NCBI GenBank assembly: GCA_020636045.1
Contig: JACJYP010000008.1
Span: forward strand, 186,001 to 250,000
Reading direction: 5' to 3'
Source: Lewinellaceae bacterium
GTDB taxonomy: Bacteria; Bacteroidota; Bacteroidia; Chitinophagales; Saprospiraceae
Length of the DNA: 64,000 bases
Positions within the stretch are counted from its first letter, which is position 1. Each line of letters starts with the position of its first letter. The translations under genes and the position numbers were made by a program. Under the pieces are notes generated by a model. That model worked only from the letters and a program-made list of their open reading frames with translations. It searched no databases and was not told where the DNA came from. Below, piece by piece: positions 1 through 8,662 of this stretch.

Positions 1-831
1 GACGAGCATTTCAGTAAATGGATTGGGATATACGCCGGTGGCTGAATGCGCTGCATTGCTATCCGATTTGTCTTGCGGTATACCGCAGAATGTGACGGAT
101 TCAACCAACTCGCCCTGGATACAGAAAGTAGAGCCGTGGAAATAGATCCGCGAACTGTTGATTTCGTAAAACGGCAATATGGAAGAGAAGTCTCCGTGAA
201 CATCATAACCCATTCCGCCGAAATCTGCAGGGCAGTTGCCAAGCGGGTTTACCATATCATTGCACAGGAAACTAAGATGCGTGCCATCCACCAGCTGGAT
301 ATTATAAACCCTCGACGATTCAAGTGTGAAATACAACGACTGGCTGCTATTACAGATGCCTTCTGTAGTGGCAGGGGGATGACAACTACACATATCATTG
401 TCACCATTAAGCATAACTACCTGATCATCAATAATTACGTATTTAAAGGTTCTATATCCGCATATGTATTTTCCCGTTTTTTTGCATTTATAACATACGC
501 TGAACTTGTATGTCGTACCTACTGTAAGCCCGCTGACGAGTACCTGATTGGTTGGGATGACGGTGTCCAGCAATATGTTCAGGTTTTCATCGGTAAGTTT
601 TACAAAGTAATTCGCAACTCCCGGCACTGCATCCCAGGAAATCACTGCTTTCCCGCCCTGTAGCATCTCCACTTTGATGTTGGTGATCGGCGGGCAACTG
701 TTCTCATTTGCAGGATTGGCAGATGAGTCTGCCGACCATACAGGAGTAAGCATACCGTCGGAGGCAAAAGCCTGACATGCCAGAAAAAGCCATGCTGCCA
801 TTGCAGCCAGGGCGACAATTCTGTTTTTCAT
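1..831 (-). CDS. T9SS-secreted protein with fibronectin III-like domain, 3' end outside window
   Basis: Partial gene read from the start at 831 down through base 1 with no stop (277 codons seen). Residues 1-23 form a signal peptide (two Lys/Arg, hydrophobic core, AFA cleavage site). Residues about 40-110 look like a fibronectin type III repeat (ISWDAVPGVANYFVKL, then a GLTVGTTYKFSV strand). A Cys-rich region follows, and the last visible residues, VYPNPFTEM, are the opening of a T9SS type A C-terminal sorting domain. So the protein is probably exported by Sec, then across the outer membrane by T9SS and anchored on the surface. Substrate unknown. The start is fixed by the signal peptide. No perfect promoter element was found upstream. 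Confidence 0.8.
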   Translation of the reverse strand, partial: MKNRIVALAAMAAWLFLACQAFASDGMLTPVWSADSSANPANENSCPPITNIKVEMLQGGKAVISWDAVPGVANYFVKLTDENLNILLDTVIPTNQVLVSGLTVGTTYKFSVCYKCKKTGKYICGYRTFKYVIIDDQVVMLNGDNDMCSCHPPATTEGICNSSQSLYFTLESSRVYNIQLVDGTHLSFLCNDMVNPLGNCPADFGGMGYDVHGDFSSILPFYEINSSRIYFHGSTFCIQGELVESVTFCGIPQDKSDSNAAHSATGVYPNPFTEMLV

Positions 832-1031
832 CGTTAAAAGAAAGTTTGTAAAATGGACAGATCGGGTCGCGGATTGACCTATATACGCAGATTTACGCCA
901 AAAACACGTCTAAAACCTGCAATTTTCGAAGAAGGAGAAAACCGGGACCCTGCGAAATTGGGAGGTGAAAATGAAAATAATGCCGAAAATCAACCTATTA
1001 GATTTTTCGCAGGTTTTTCCCGGCCTTATCC

Positions 1032-1039
1032 TATCTTTG
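1032..1039 (+). promoter_or_regulatory. Bacteroidota -7 element TATCTTTG
   Basis: Exact match to the TAnnTTTG -7 consensus of Bacteroidota promoters, 45 bases before the ATG at 1085. It favours that ATG over an in-frame start at 965. Confidence 0.5.
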
Positions 1040-1084
1040 AAAAAAAACTTAAATGGCGTCGCTTTCGCGCATCCCTTCCGAGTA

Positions 1085-2554
1085 ATGTTTGACAGCAAAT
1101 TATTGGAGACCATTCGCGCCATGACCCCTGATGAGATCTCAGATTTTTCGGATTCAGCATATTATCATGACAAACGAAACAGAAAAGAGATCTCCCTGCT
1201 GTTCAGGTATATCACCCTCGATCATCCTGCCTGCTCAAGGGCGGATCTGAAAAAAGAGCATACGCATCGACACCTTTTTGGCAGCAAGCCTTACGTAGAG
1301 AACCGGCTCAATCATGTCATGACCGCCTTATTGCGGCTGCTTGAGACCTACCTCGAACACCGTTTTTCAGGTGCAGGCGATGAAATGCGGCATCTGATGG
1401 CGCTGAACCGGTTCTATCAGGAACGCGGATTGCTGCATCGTTTCGAATTGACAACAAATCGGCTTGAAGAATTGCTGGCAGCAGCAAAACCGCAGAATGA
1501 GGATACGATCTGGCTGCGATTCCGGCTCGAATACCTGAAACATCTTCAGGTCGGCCAATACAACCCCAAAAGTGTGGATATGAATTTATTTCCTGTATTG
1601 GACAACCTTGAAAAGTACTATATCACGCAACGACTCCTCTTATCGGCGGGCCTGCTCGAGCAAAGCCGTTTTCACCGGCTTGACACATCCCGCACCTTGT
1701 CGATCTTCCGGCAATTGTCAGAAAACGGAGAATTCAAAACATATTCGGATACCGATCCGCTGATCGCCATACACTACAAACTGCTGCCGTTGCTGACCGA
1801 CGAAGCCGATCTGAACTATGTAAACGATTATCGGGAACTACTGAAATCCATGCGCCGGGATCTGGCGCCTCAGCATTTGAAAGCACTGCACACTTTTGTG
1901 AGAAACTATCTCGTACGCGCCTACAACCGTGGTAGCAGCGAGACATTATCGATCCTGTTTGACAATCTTAAAGAAGAGTACGAACAAGGCTTCCTGAAAG
2001 AAGACAACCAGATGTACCGGGCGAGCACCGTACAAAATGTGGTCACGACCGCATTAAAACTGAAACAGTTCGACTTTGTCCGGTCATTTCTGGAAAACTG
2101 CCGCGACCGTATCACAGGCACTTCTCAGCCGGAAAACATCATCGTCTTCAATGAAGCCAACTATTTCTTCCACACCGGCCGGCTCGACGATGCGCTTGAA
2201 ACAAACTTCCATTTGCTGAAATACGATACTTTCTTTCATATCCTTGCTGCCCGACGCATGGAAATCAAGATCTGGTTTGAAAAAAGCGACGCACAACTGG
2301 CTGAATACCGGCTTAATGCGCTGAAGTCATACCTGTTTTCCAACAAGGACAAAATGCCGGAGCAAATCAAGATCAACAACGATGATTTTGTAGATGTGGT
2401 CAGGCAAATACTGAGTCCGCGCAACCGGAACAGTCCGAAGCGCATGGCAATGGTCAGGGAAAAATTAAGGGAGACCTACAAAAACATCGCCGAGCGGGAA
2501 TGGCTGCTGGAAAAAATAGAAGCCATGCGCATTCAACCCGCTCCGGGTCCGTAA
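1085..2554 (+). CDS. large all-helical protein of unknown function (paralogue of 38576-39955)
   Basis: 489 residues, no signal peptide, no membrane segment, so probably cytoplasmic. I do not recognise a named family. The sequence is helix-rich and TPR-like in texture. It resembles the 459-residue protein at 38576-39955: both open with a helix (LLETIRAM / IYQLIRSF), a Pro-Glu turn, an SxY/F-x-[DN]-[KR]-R segment, a region before residue 100 that ends in a run of Leu (LLRLLETYL / LNRLLEMYL), and both end in E/KxWLLxxxE. The start at 1085 is chosen because a TATCTTTG promoter element lies at 1032; the frame is also open upstream to 965. It stands alone, followed by a convergent T9SS gene 4 bases away. 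Confidence 0.75.
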   Translation: MFDSKLLETIRAMTPDEISDFSDSAYYHDKRNRKEISLLFRYITLDHPACSRADLKKEHTHRHLFGSKPYVENRLNHVMTALLRLLETYLEHRFSGAGDEMRHLMALNRFYQERGLLHRFELTTNRLEELLAAAKPQNEDTIWLRFRLEYLKHLQVGQYNPKSVDMNLFPVLDNLEKYYITQRLLLSAGLLEQSRFHRLDTSRTLSIFRQLSENGEFKTYSDTDPLIAIHYKLLPLLTDEADLNYVNDYRELLKSMRRDLAPQHLKALHTFVRNYLVRAYNRGSSETLSILFDNLKEEYEQGFLKEDNQMYRASTVQNVVTTALKLKQFDFVRSFLENCRDRITGTSQPENIIVFNEANYFFHTGRLDDALETNFHLLKYDTFFHILAARRMEIKIWFEKSDAQLAEYRLNALKSYLFSNKDKMPEQIKINNDDFVDVVRQILSPRNRNSPKRMAMVREKLRETYKNIAEREWLLEKIEAMRIQPAPGP

Positions 2555-2558
2555 CGCA

Positions 2559-3704
2559 TCAGGGCTTGAGTACAACCAGACGTTTTGTGCCGATGGTATT
2601 GCCCTTGCTATCGAGCAGGCTGTACAGGTAGGTGCCCTTTTTGAAGTCTTCCAGTTCCAGTTTGATCGATTTATTGCCGGAAAGGGAATAGTTTTCCTTC
2701 CACACTACTTTGCCTACGATATTGAATATCTTGAGCGTATAGTCGTCTTTGGGAAGGTTGGTACACTCGAAACGCACCCATTCCACGGCCGGATTGGGGT
2801 GTGCCTGTATGTTTGCACTGCCCGGCGCTTTCGTATCGAACACATCGGTTGTGGGCAGGCTCTTGTATTGCACCGATTCTATGGTCGACAGGTCGTTGCT
2901 CATGGTGGCTACCGCGATCTCTTCCTTTTCCGTGCCGCTGTAGAAGCGATAGGTGGTCGTGGTGTCGGTACCTATAAAATTGGAGAGACCGCCACTCCCG
3001 GCGGGAATTATCTGACCGATATCCACCCAGCCAAGGGGAAAGGGGAAAGTCACGTATGCATCCAGATTGGTTGTCGTGTAATCCGTCCGTTTTTGCCGCA
3101 GCACTGAATACGATCCTCCGGGGATCTGGCAGGTACCCCAGCCATCCACGGCGTCAAGCCGGTCGGTATGTATGCGGACGCGAATCGAATCCGGCAACGG
3201 AAATCCCTGGAACAGTGAATCCGGCAACAGTGCAGTAGAAAACGGCAGTGACAGGTCCGTTACCTGTGGTACGATGTCGAAAAAATTGAGGGGTGCGTAT
3301 CGCTCCGCGATAGCCGGTGAAAATTTGGCCAGCACATCCAGTCCGAAACCGGTGGGGTCCGTACCGGCATACCCGAGCACCTCTACCTTGTTATTAGTCA
3401 CATTAAAGTAGGTTTCGCCGGCCTGCCCGATCACAACCAGATCGGCGCCGGGAAACAGGAAGGCACTCATACCCGCGTTTGCCGGGCGATAAACGATGTC
3501 AAAAGTATTGGTAGCATCGAGTCCCGTCAGGTCCCAAAGTTGGTTACCTCCAGGGGGAGTGGCGATGGCGAGGCCCATCGGGGCGTCGTCGACAGCCAGG
3601 TGAAAAGTGTCGCCTGCAGCGGGGAAAGTGGCGGAAGTAACGGTAATTTGGGCAATTGCATTAAAACACAGAGCGGAAAAAACTGCAAGTAACATTCGTC
3701 TCAT
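2559..3704 (-). CDS. T9SS type A sorting domain-containing secreted protein
   Basis: 381 residues. Signal peptide at 1-19 ending in NAIAQ. The body (20-285) is beta-rich with no family I can name; it has the look of an extracellular module (WDLTGLDATNTFDIVY region). The C-terminal ~80 residues are a T9SS sorting domain: HPNPAVEWVRF, a central LKIFNIVGKVV strand, and the final KGTYLYSLLDSKGN...KRLVVLKP. It is therefore likely a surface-attached or released protein. A TACCTTTG promoter at 3794-3801 and a palindrome in the leader (3752-3772) precede it. Confidence 0.85.
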   Translation of the reverse strand: MRRMLLAVFSALCFNAIAQITVTSATFPAAGDTFHLAVDDAPMGLAIATPPGGNQLWDLTGLDATNTFDIVYRPANAGMSAFLFPGADLVVIGQAGETYFNVTNNKVEVLGYAGTDPTGFGLDVLAKFSPAIAERYAPLNFFDIVPQVTDLSLPFSTALLPDSLFQGFPLPDSIRVRIHTDRLDAVDGWGTCQIPGGSYSVLRQKRTDYTTTNLDAYVTFPFPLGWVDIGQIIPAGSGGLSNFIGTDTTTTYRFYSGTEKEEIAVATMSNDLSTIESVQYKSLPTTDVFDTKAPGSANIQAHPNPAVEWVRFECTNLPKDDYTLKIFNIVGKVVWKENYSLSGNKSIKLELEDFKKGTYLYSLLDSKGNTIGTKRLVVLKP

Positions 3705-3751
3705 CGGATAGTTTGAATGATTGAAAAGGAGGAGATTAAATATATAAAAAA

Positions 3752-3772
3752 GTATTTTATCAGATAAAATAC
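3752..3772. promoter_or_regulatory. perfect palindrome in 5' leader
   Basis: GTATTTTATC-A-GATAAAATAC, a 10-bp perfect inverted repeat with a single central base, between the -7 element (3794-3801) and the start of the minus-strand T9SS gene. It could be an operator or an mRNA hairpin. Confidence 0.4.
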
Positions 3773-3793
3773 ACTTGTTTGACCAAGCTTCTC

Positions 3794-3801
3794 CAAAGGT
3801 A
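3794..3801 (-). promoter_or_regulatory. -7 element TACCTTTG
   Basis: Exact TAnnTTTG match on the minus strand, 89 bases before the T9SS cargo start at 3704. Confidence 0.55.
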
Positions 3802-3863
3802 CGTCCCTTTTTTTTTAAAAGGCAAACCCAGGCCCTACATGATTTGAGTTTTCTGCCGAAACG

Positions 3864-5681
3864 TCATAATGCTTGCAATTCTACCAGTTTGCGGTAGATA
3901 TTGCCGGAATGCATCAATTGTTCGTGCGTACCTCGTTCGACTACCTTGCCGGCGTCGAGTACGAGGATCTCATCGGCGTGTTGCACCGTACTCAGTCGAT
4001 GCGCGATCACCAGGGCCGTTCGGTTCTGTAATAATTTGTCCAGTGCAGCCTGTACGAGTTTCTCAGACTCCGAATCGAGGGCAGAGGTTGCTTCGTCGAG
4101 GATCAAAATTGGCGGATTTTTTAGCAATGCCCGGGCGATGGTCAGCCGCTGGCGCTGACCGCCGCTGAGTTTTGAACCTCTGTCGCCGATATTGGTCAGG
4201 TATCCTTCGGGAAGCCGGTCGATGAATTCATGTGCGTTCGCGGCTTTGGCCGCCGCTTCGATCTCGGCATCCGTTGCGCTTTCATTCCCGAATGCGATGT
4301 TGTTCCGTACCGTATCGTTGAACAGGATGGCTTCCTGGCTTACGATGCCCATTAGGGCACGCAGGTCTTTGATTTTCAGGCTGCGAATGTCTTTCCCGTC
4401 GATCAGGATCGCCCCGCCCGTTACATCGTAAAAACGGGGTAGCAGATCGGCCACCGTGCTTTTTCCGGCGCCGGAAGCGCCTACCAACGCTACGATCCGG
4501 CCCCTCGGAATGTTCAGATCAATATCTTCCAGGGCCTCCCGTTCGGCATTCTGGTAGCGGAATGACACGCCTTTGTATTCGACCTTATCCTCAAACGCGG
4601 CGATTCCGGCTGCATCGGCGCGGTCGCCGATGGATACGGTTGCATTCAGCACGGACTCCACACGTTCAAGCGCGCCCATGCCCTTGCGGATACTGTAGGA
4701 TGCGCTGCTGAGTTGTTTGGCCGGTTCGATGATGTTGTAAAACGCATACAGGAATGTGATAAACGTGGCGGCAGAAATCTCTCCGGCAAAGACCTGTTTG
4801 GCGCCAAACCACAACAGGATCGCTACCGCGCCGATACCCAGGAACTCCGACAGCGGGGAGGCGAGGTCTTTTCGGCGGTACAGGCGCGTGAGCGTGCGAG
4901 CATAACGCTTGTTCTCTCCGCCAAACCGCTCCGACTGCCAGGCCTCCGCGTTAAAACCTTTTATGATGCGAAGCCCTCCCAGGGTCTCTTCCACCAGCGA
5001 GCCGATCATACCCAGCCGCTGCTGCGCTTCGCCCGACTGCCGGCGCAGGCTGCGGCCGATGCCGCCGATGATCAGCCCCGAAAAAGCCATCAGCCCGAAA
5101 ACGAATATCAGCAACTGTGGCGATACAAACACCATAAAAGCGAGGCTACCCAGTATGATCAGCGGTTCGCGGGCAACCGATTCCACGACCCCGACAATGC
5201 TCCACTCCACTTCCTGCACGTCGGCCGAAATCCGGCTCATGAGGTCGCCTTTGCGCTCTTCGGAAAAATATGAAAGCGGCAATTCGAGTATTTTACCGAC
5301 CAGTTTTTGCCGCAAGTCGTGCACGATGCCGTTGCGTACCGGGGCCAGGAAATAGAGAGAAAGATAGCGGAACAGGTTTTTCCCGAAAAAAGTCAGCACC
5401 AGAAAAACACAAACGATCAGCAGTGCCTCTTCTCTTCCGTGTTGCTGAATCAGGTCCGCAAAAAAAACATTCAGTTTTTCTTCCAGTCCGCGCAAGCCCG
5501 ATGCATTTGGGCTTATGCCCCCACCCTTTTCGGTCAGGGCATCGGGGTTAAAAAGGATCTGCAAAAAGGGTTGAAGCACAGGAATGCTGACCACCATGAA
5601 CAGGGACATCAGCAGGTTGCACAGAACGGCCAGGGCAAGCAGTCGTTTGTATGGCTTGTAGTATCGCAGCAATCGAAGCAT
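3864..5681 (-). CDS. ABC exporter, fused permease and ATPase (MsbA/lipid-export type)
   Basis: 605 residues from the ATG at 5681, chosen because MLRLLRYYKPYKRLL is the usual beginning of this family; the frame extends upstream without family similarity. N-terminal half: six membrane helices of an ABC type IV exporter. C-terminal half: nucleotide-binding domain with Walker A GASGAGKST (~400), signature LSGGQRQR (~503), Walker B ILILDEATSALD (~525) and a switch His in VIAHRLST. Works as a homodimer in the inner membrane, probably flipping lipid A precursors or another lipid; the substrate cannot be read from sequence. Located after accC in the same direction, but separated by an inverted repeat (5736-5789) that may insulate it. 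Confidence 0.92.
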   Translation of the reverse strand: MLRLLRYYKPYKRLLALAVLCNLLMSLFMVVSIPVLQPFLQILFNPDALTEKGGGISPNASGLRGLEEKLNVFFADLIQQHGREEALLIVCVFLVLTFFGKNLFRYLSLYFLAPVRNGIVHDLRQKLVGKILELPLSYFSEERKGDLMSRISADVQEVEWSIVGVVESVAREPLIILGSLAFMVFVSPQLLIFVFGLMAFSGLIIGGIGRSLRRQSGEAQQRLGMIGSLVEETLGGLRIIKGFNAEAWQSERFGGENKRYARTLTRLYRRKDLASPLSEFLGIGAVAILLWFGAKQVFAGEISAATFITFLYAFYNIIEPAKQLSSASYSIRKGMGALERVESVLNATVSIGDRADAAGIAAFEDKVEYKGVSFRYQNAEREALEDIDLNIPRGRIVALVGASGAGKSTVADLLPRFYDVTGGAILIDGKDIRSLKIKDLRALMGIVSQEAILFNDTVRNNIAFGNESATDAEIEAAAKAANAHEFIDRLPEGYLTNIGDRGSKLSGGQRQRLTIARALLKNPPILILDEATSALDSESEKLVQAALDKLLQNRTALVIAHRLSTVQHADEILVLDAGKVVERGTHEQLMHSGNIYRKLVELQAL

Positions 5682-5735
5682 CTCGGAACGGTTGGCGTGG
5701 CAGTGGGAAGAAGTGCAGGTGGTAGCAGCCGGCAA

Positions 5736-5789
5736 GGGCAGGGCATTGTTGATATAACGGCACAACCGGAATCATGAAATGCCCTGCCC
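5736..5789. repeat. 12-bp inverted repeat between accC and ABC exporter
   Basis: GGGCAGGGCATT at 5736-5747 is perfectly complementary to AATGCCCTGCCC at 5778-5789, loop 30 bases. There is no obvious U-tract, so it could be an attenuating hairpin or mRNA-processing site after accC rather than a classical terminator. Confidence 0.45.
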
Positions 5790-5826
5790 GCTGCCAACGA
5801 CTTATAACTGACGACAAACGACTTTG

Positions 5827-7176
5827 TTACAATTCCACACTCTTAAAGTCCCAGGTGTTCAGGAATCCGGTGTGGAAGTCGCCTTTCCGGAAATCTTCGT
5901 TGCGCATCAGGCGCTGGTGGAACGGTACGGTCGTCTTGACGCCTTCCACGATGAACTCGTCGAGCGCGCGTTCCATTTTCAGGATCGCTTCCTCGCGCGT
6001 GCGGGCGCGGGCGATGAGTTTTGCGATCATGGAATCATAGTATGGTGGTATGGTGTACCCTGCGTATACGTGCGTATCCACCCGCACGCCGTGCCCTTTC
6101 GGAGAGTGGAAAGAGGTGATCTTTCCGGGGCTCGGACGAAAATCATTGAACGGGTCTTCCGCGTTGATGCGGCATTCGATGGCGTGCAGTTCGGGGAAGT
6201 AGTTTTTTCCCGAGATCGGCAGGCCCGCCGCGATCTTGATCTGCTCCTTGATGAGGTCGAAGTCGATCACTTCTTCCGTCACGGTGTGTTCCACCTGTAT
6301 CCGCGTATTCATTTCCATAAAGTAGAAATTGCGGTACTTGTCTACCAGAAACTCGATCGTGCCTACCCCCTCATAATTAATGGCGTTGCAGGCCTTTACG
6401 GCAGCCTCGCCCATTTTTTCGCGCAGTTCGGGTGTCATGAACGGAGAGGGGCTCTCTTCCACCAGTTTCTGGTGGCGGCGCTGTATGGAGCAGTCGCGCT
6501 CGGAGAGGTGGCAGGCTTTCCCCAACTGGTCGCCTGCAACCTGTATCTCGATATGGCGCGGCTCTTCAATATATTTCTCCATATAGATGCCGTCGTTACC
6601 AAAAGACGCCTTGGCTTCGCGGCGAGCCGTTTCCCATTGGTTTTCAAACTCTTCCGGCTTCCACACGATGCGCATTCCCTTGCCGCCGCCGCCGGCGGTG
6701 GCTTTCAGGATCACGGGATAGCCGATATCCTTGGCCATTTTCAGACCGGCTTTCACATCCCGGAGCAGGCCTTCCGTGCCGGGTACGCAGGGCACACCTG
6801 CCTTGAGCATCGTTTCCTTGGCCGTGATCTTGTCGCCCATGGAGCGTATCTGCTCGGGGGTCGGGCCGATAAATTTGATGCCGTATTCCCTGCATACCTC
6901 CGCGAAAGAGGCGTTTTCCGACAGGAAACCATAACCCGGGTGAATGGCGTCGGCGTCGGTGATCTCCACCGCAGCCATAATGCGGGGCACGTTGAGATAA
7001 CTCTCCGAAGAAGGCGGCGGGCCGATGCAGACCGCCTCGTCGGCAAAACGCACGTGCAGGCTGTCGCGGTCGGCCGTAGAATACAGCGCCACCGTCTTGA
7101 TCCCCATCTCCTTGCAGGTCCGGATGATCCGAAGGGCGATCTCCCCGCGATTTGCGATCAATATCTTTTTAAACAT
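5827..7176 (-). CDS. accC: biotin carboxylase subunit of acetyl-CoA carboxylase
   Basis: 449 residues, full family length. Carboxylates the biotin of AccB with ATP and bicarbonate, the first half-reaction of malonyl-CoA synthesis. Seen: N-terminal KILIANRGEIALRIIRTCKE, the glycine-rich ATP-grasp loop GGGGKGMRIV (~165), and the family signature MNTRIQVEH (~290). Start ATG at 7176 matches the family start. It lies 83 bases downstream of accB in the same direction, so the two subunits are very likely co-transcribed. The carboxyltransferase genes are not in the window. Confidence 0.97.
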   Translation of the reverse strand: MFKKILIANRGEIALRIIRTCKEMGIKTVALYSTADRDSLHVRFADEAVCIGPPPSSESYLNVPRIMAAVEITDADAIHPGYGFLSENASFAEVCREYGIKFIGPTPEQIRSMGDKITAKETMLKAGVPCVPGTEGLLRDVKAGLKMAKDIGYPVILKATAGGGGKGMRIVWKPEEFENQWETARREAKASFGNDGIYMEKYIEEPRHIEIQVAGDQLGKACHLSERDCSIQRRHQKLVEESPSPFMTPELREKMGEAAVKACNAINYEGVGTIEFLVDKYRNFYFMEMNTRIQVEHTVTEEVIDFDLIKEQIKIAAGLPISGKNYFPELHAIECRINAEDPFNDFRPSPGKITSFHSPKGHGVRVDTHVYAGYTIPPYYDSMIAKLIARARTREEAILKMERALDEFIVEGVKTTVPFHQRLMRNEDFRKGDFHTGFLNTWDFKSVEL

Positions 7177-7259
7177 ATGTCGAGAAAAGCCTTTTATTCC
7201 GGCAGGCGGCAGAAAAGGCTCTGATGTTTAATGAACAGTGAAAATCATTGGCGGGCCGA

Positions 7260-7784
7260 TCATGCCTCTACCAGGAAAAGGGGCTGGTCGTATTCTACCG
7301 GCGACGCATCTTCTACAAGGATCTTTACAACTTTTCCCTTGATCTCCGATTCGATCTCATTGAACAGTTTCATGGCCTCGATGATGCAAACCTTTGAGCC
7401 TACATCTACGGAATCGCCCACTTTTATAAAGGGATCTTTGTCGGGGGAGGAACTCCGGTAAAAAGTACCGACCATCGGTGATTTGATCTCCTTGAATTTT
7501 GAGTTGTCTGCTTCTGCAGCCGGAGCAGCGGGCGCTGTCGGCTCCGGTTTTGACGGCGCAGCCGGGGCCGGTGCGGCCGGCGGCGGCGCAGCGGGCGCCG
7601 GTGCAGGCGGGGCCATCGTGACCATCGGCTGCTGCATGGGCAACACTACCTGGGTCGTTCCACCCGATTCTGTTGATGTCTGGTTTCGGATCACGAGTTT
7701 GAAATCCCCTTCCTTAAGGGTAAACTCCGTGAGTTTGTACTTATGCATCATCCGAACCAATTCTTGTATCTGGTTAAAATCCAT
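7260..7784 (-). CDS. accB: biotin carboxyl carrier protein of acetyl-CoA carboxylase
   Basis: 174 residues from the ATG at 7784 (MDFNQIQELVRMMHKY is the family start). N-terminal helical part, then an Ala/Pro-rich flexible linker (about residues 55-95), then the C-terminal biotinyl domain with EAMKLFNEI; the biotinylated Lys is residue 139. Swings biotin between AccC and the carboxyltransferase. Upstream of accC; a perfect TACCTTTG element lies at 7871-7878, giving a leader of about 85 nt, so accB has its own promoter apart from efp. Confidence 0.96.
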   Translation of the reverse strand: MDFNQIQELVRMMHKYKLTEFTLKEGDFKLVIRNQTSTESGGTTQVVLPMQQPMVTMAPPAPAPAAPPPAAPAPAAPSKPEPTAPAAPAAEADNSKFKEIKSPMVGTFYRSSSPDKDPFIKVGDSVDVGSKVCIIEAMKLFNEIESEIKGKVVKILVEDASPVEYDQPLFLVEA

Positions 7785-7870
7785 ACCGAACAATATTTTT
7801 GCTAGTGCGAAAAAAAAGCAGGGGGAGTAAAGAAAAAACGTTTCTGGTGAAATATTTTTTCCTTCTCCCC

Positions 7871-7878
7871 CAAAGGTA
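7871..7878 (-). promoter_or_regulatory. -7 element TACCTTTG for accB
   Basis: Exact TAnnTTTG match on the minus strand, between efp and accB. Suggests an accBC transcript separate from efp. Confidence 0.55.
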
Positions 7879-7896
7879 TCAAATGATGGAAGAAAT

Positions 7897-8463
7897 TTAT
7901 TTTTTCACGCGTTCCATGTAAGCGCCGGTAGCCGTGTCGATCTTGATCAGATCGCCTGTATCGCAAAACAACGGCACGCGCACCTCGGCGCCCGTCTCCA
8001 CCGTCGCCGGCTTCAGGGTGTTGGTAGCCGTATCGCCGCGCAAGCCCGGCTCCGTGTACGTGATCTCGAGTACGACGGTCTGCGGAAGTTCGATGGACAG
8101 CAGGGTTTCTTTTTGTGAATGAAAAAGCGCATCCACCACGTCGCCTTCCTTAAGGAAGCGGCCGTTGTCGATCATGTCCTCCTGCACGGATATCTGATCG
8201 TAAGTCTCCTGGTTCATCAGCATATAACCGCCATCTTCGGCATAGAGGTACTGGAACTTGCGGCGCTCCACCCTGACCTCCGTGATGGTGTGGCCACTCT
8301 GGAATGTATGTTCGATCACTTTACCCGAGGTCGTGCTCTTCAGTTTCGTCCATACCTTTCCGCTGCCGCGGCCTACCTGAAAGCGTTGAAAATCAATTAC
8401 TTTAAGAATATCGTTGTTGAGTTCGATACAAAGCCCGTTGCGGATATCTGCCGTCGTTGCCAT
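7897..8463 (-). CDS. efp: elongation factor P with Arg at the tip position
   Basis: 188 residues, normal length. EF-P enters the ribosome next to the E site and relieves stalling at consecutive prolines. Three beta-barrel domains are recognisable, with the family C-terminus (ITYTEPGLRGDTATNTLKPATVETGAEV, shown here only as its hallmark TEPGLRGDTA) and the final YMERVKK. The domain I tip loop reads QVGRGSGKVWTKLK, placing Arg at residue 32, where most Bacteroidota EF-Ps carry Lys in a PGKG loop. Arg32 is the residue rhamnosylated by EarP in some Proteobacteria; no EarP gene is in the window. Sits between fabH and accB and has its own TTTG-N16-TACCTTTG promoter. Confidence 0.96.
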   Translation of the reverse strand: MATTADIRNGLCIELNNDILKVIDFQRFQVGRGSGKVWTKLKSTTSGKVIEHTFQSGHTITEVRVERRKFQYLYAEDGGYMLMNQETYDQISVQEDMIDNGRFLKEGDVVDALFHSQKETLLSIELPQTVVLEITYTEPGLRGDTATNTLKPATVETGAEVRVPLFCDTGDLIKIDTATGAYMERVKK

Positions 8464-8533
8464 AAGATGTTGAGTGTGATTTTAATTAAAAGTGGTGCGA
8501 CCGCTATGCGCGGGCATGTCAATAAAAAGCGCG

Positions 8534-8561
8534 CAAAGGTAATTCAATCCGGTCGACCAAA
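8534..8561 (-). promoter_or_regulatory. efp promoter (-33 TTTG, -7 TACCTTTG)
   Basis: On the minus strand TTTG (8558-8561) and TACCTTTG (8534-8541) are 16 bases apart, close to the Bacteroidota sigma-ABfr consensus, 70 bases before the efp ATG. Confidence 0.6.
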
Positions 8562-8662
8562 CTGTATTTGCTCCTAAAAACCAAAATAAATTTTCAAAAC
8601 ACCCACCCTATTGCAAAAACACCAAATGTTATTTTTCCTGCAAGGGTTTCAAAGAACGCCGT

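Noticed and set aside
46..663. Plus-strand open frame of 205 codons at the window edge
   Set aside because: Antisense to the signal-peptide-bearing T9SS gene that runs off the edge; no domain of its own and Cys/Arg-rich shadow composition.
853..1092. Short frames around 850-1120 on both strands
   Set aside because: They overlap the leader of the helical protein and its promoter; no domains.
5824..7224. Plus-strand 466-codon frame opposite accC
   Set aside because: Near-complete overlap with accC on the other strand; its protein has no recognisable motif while accC is complete.
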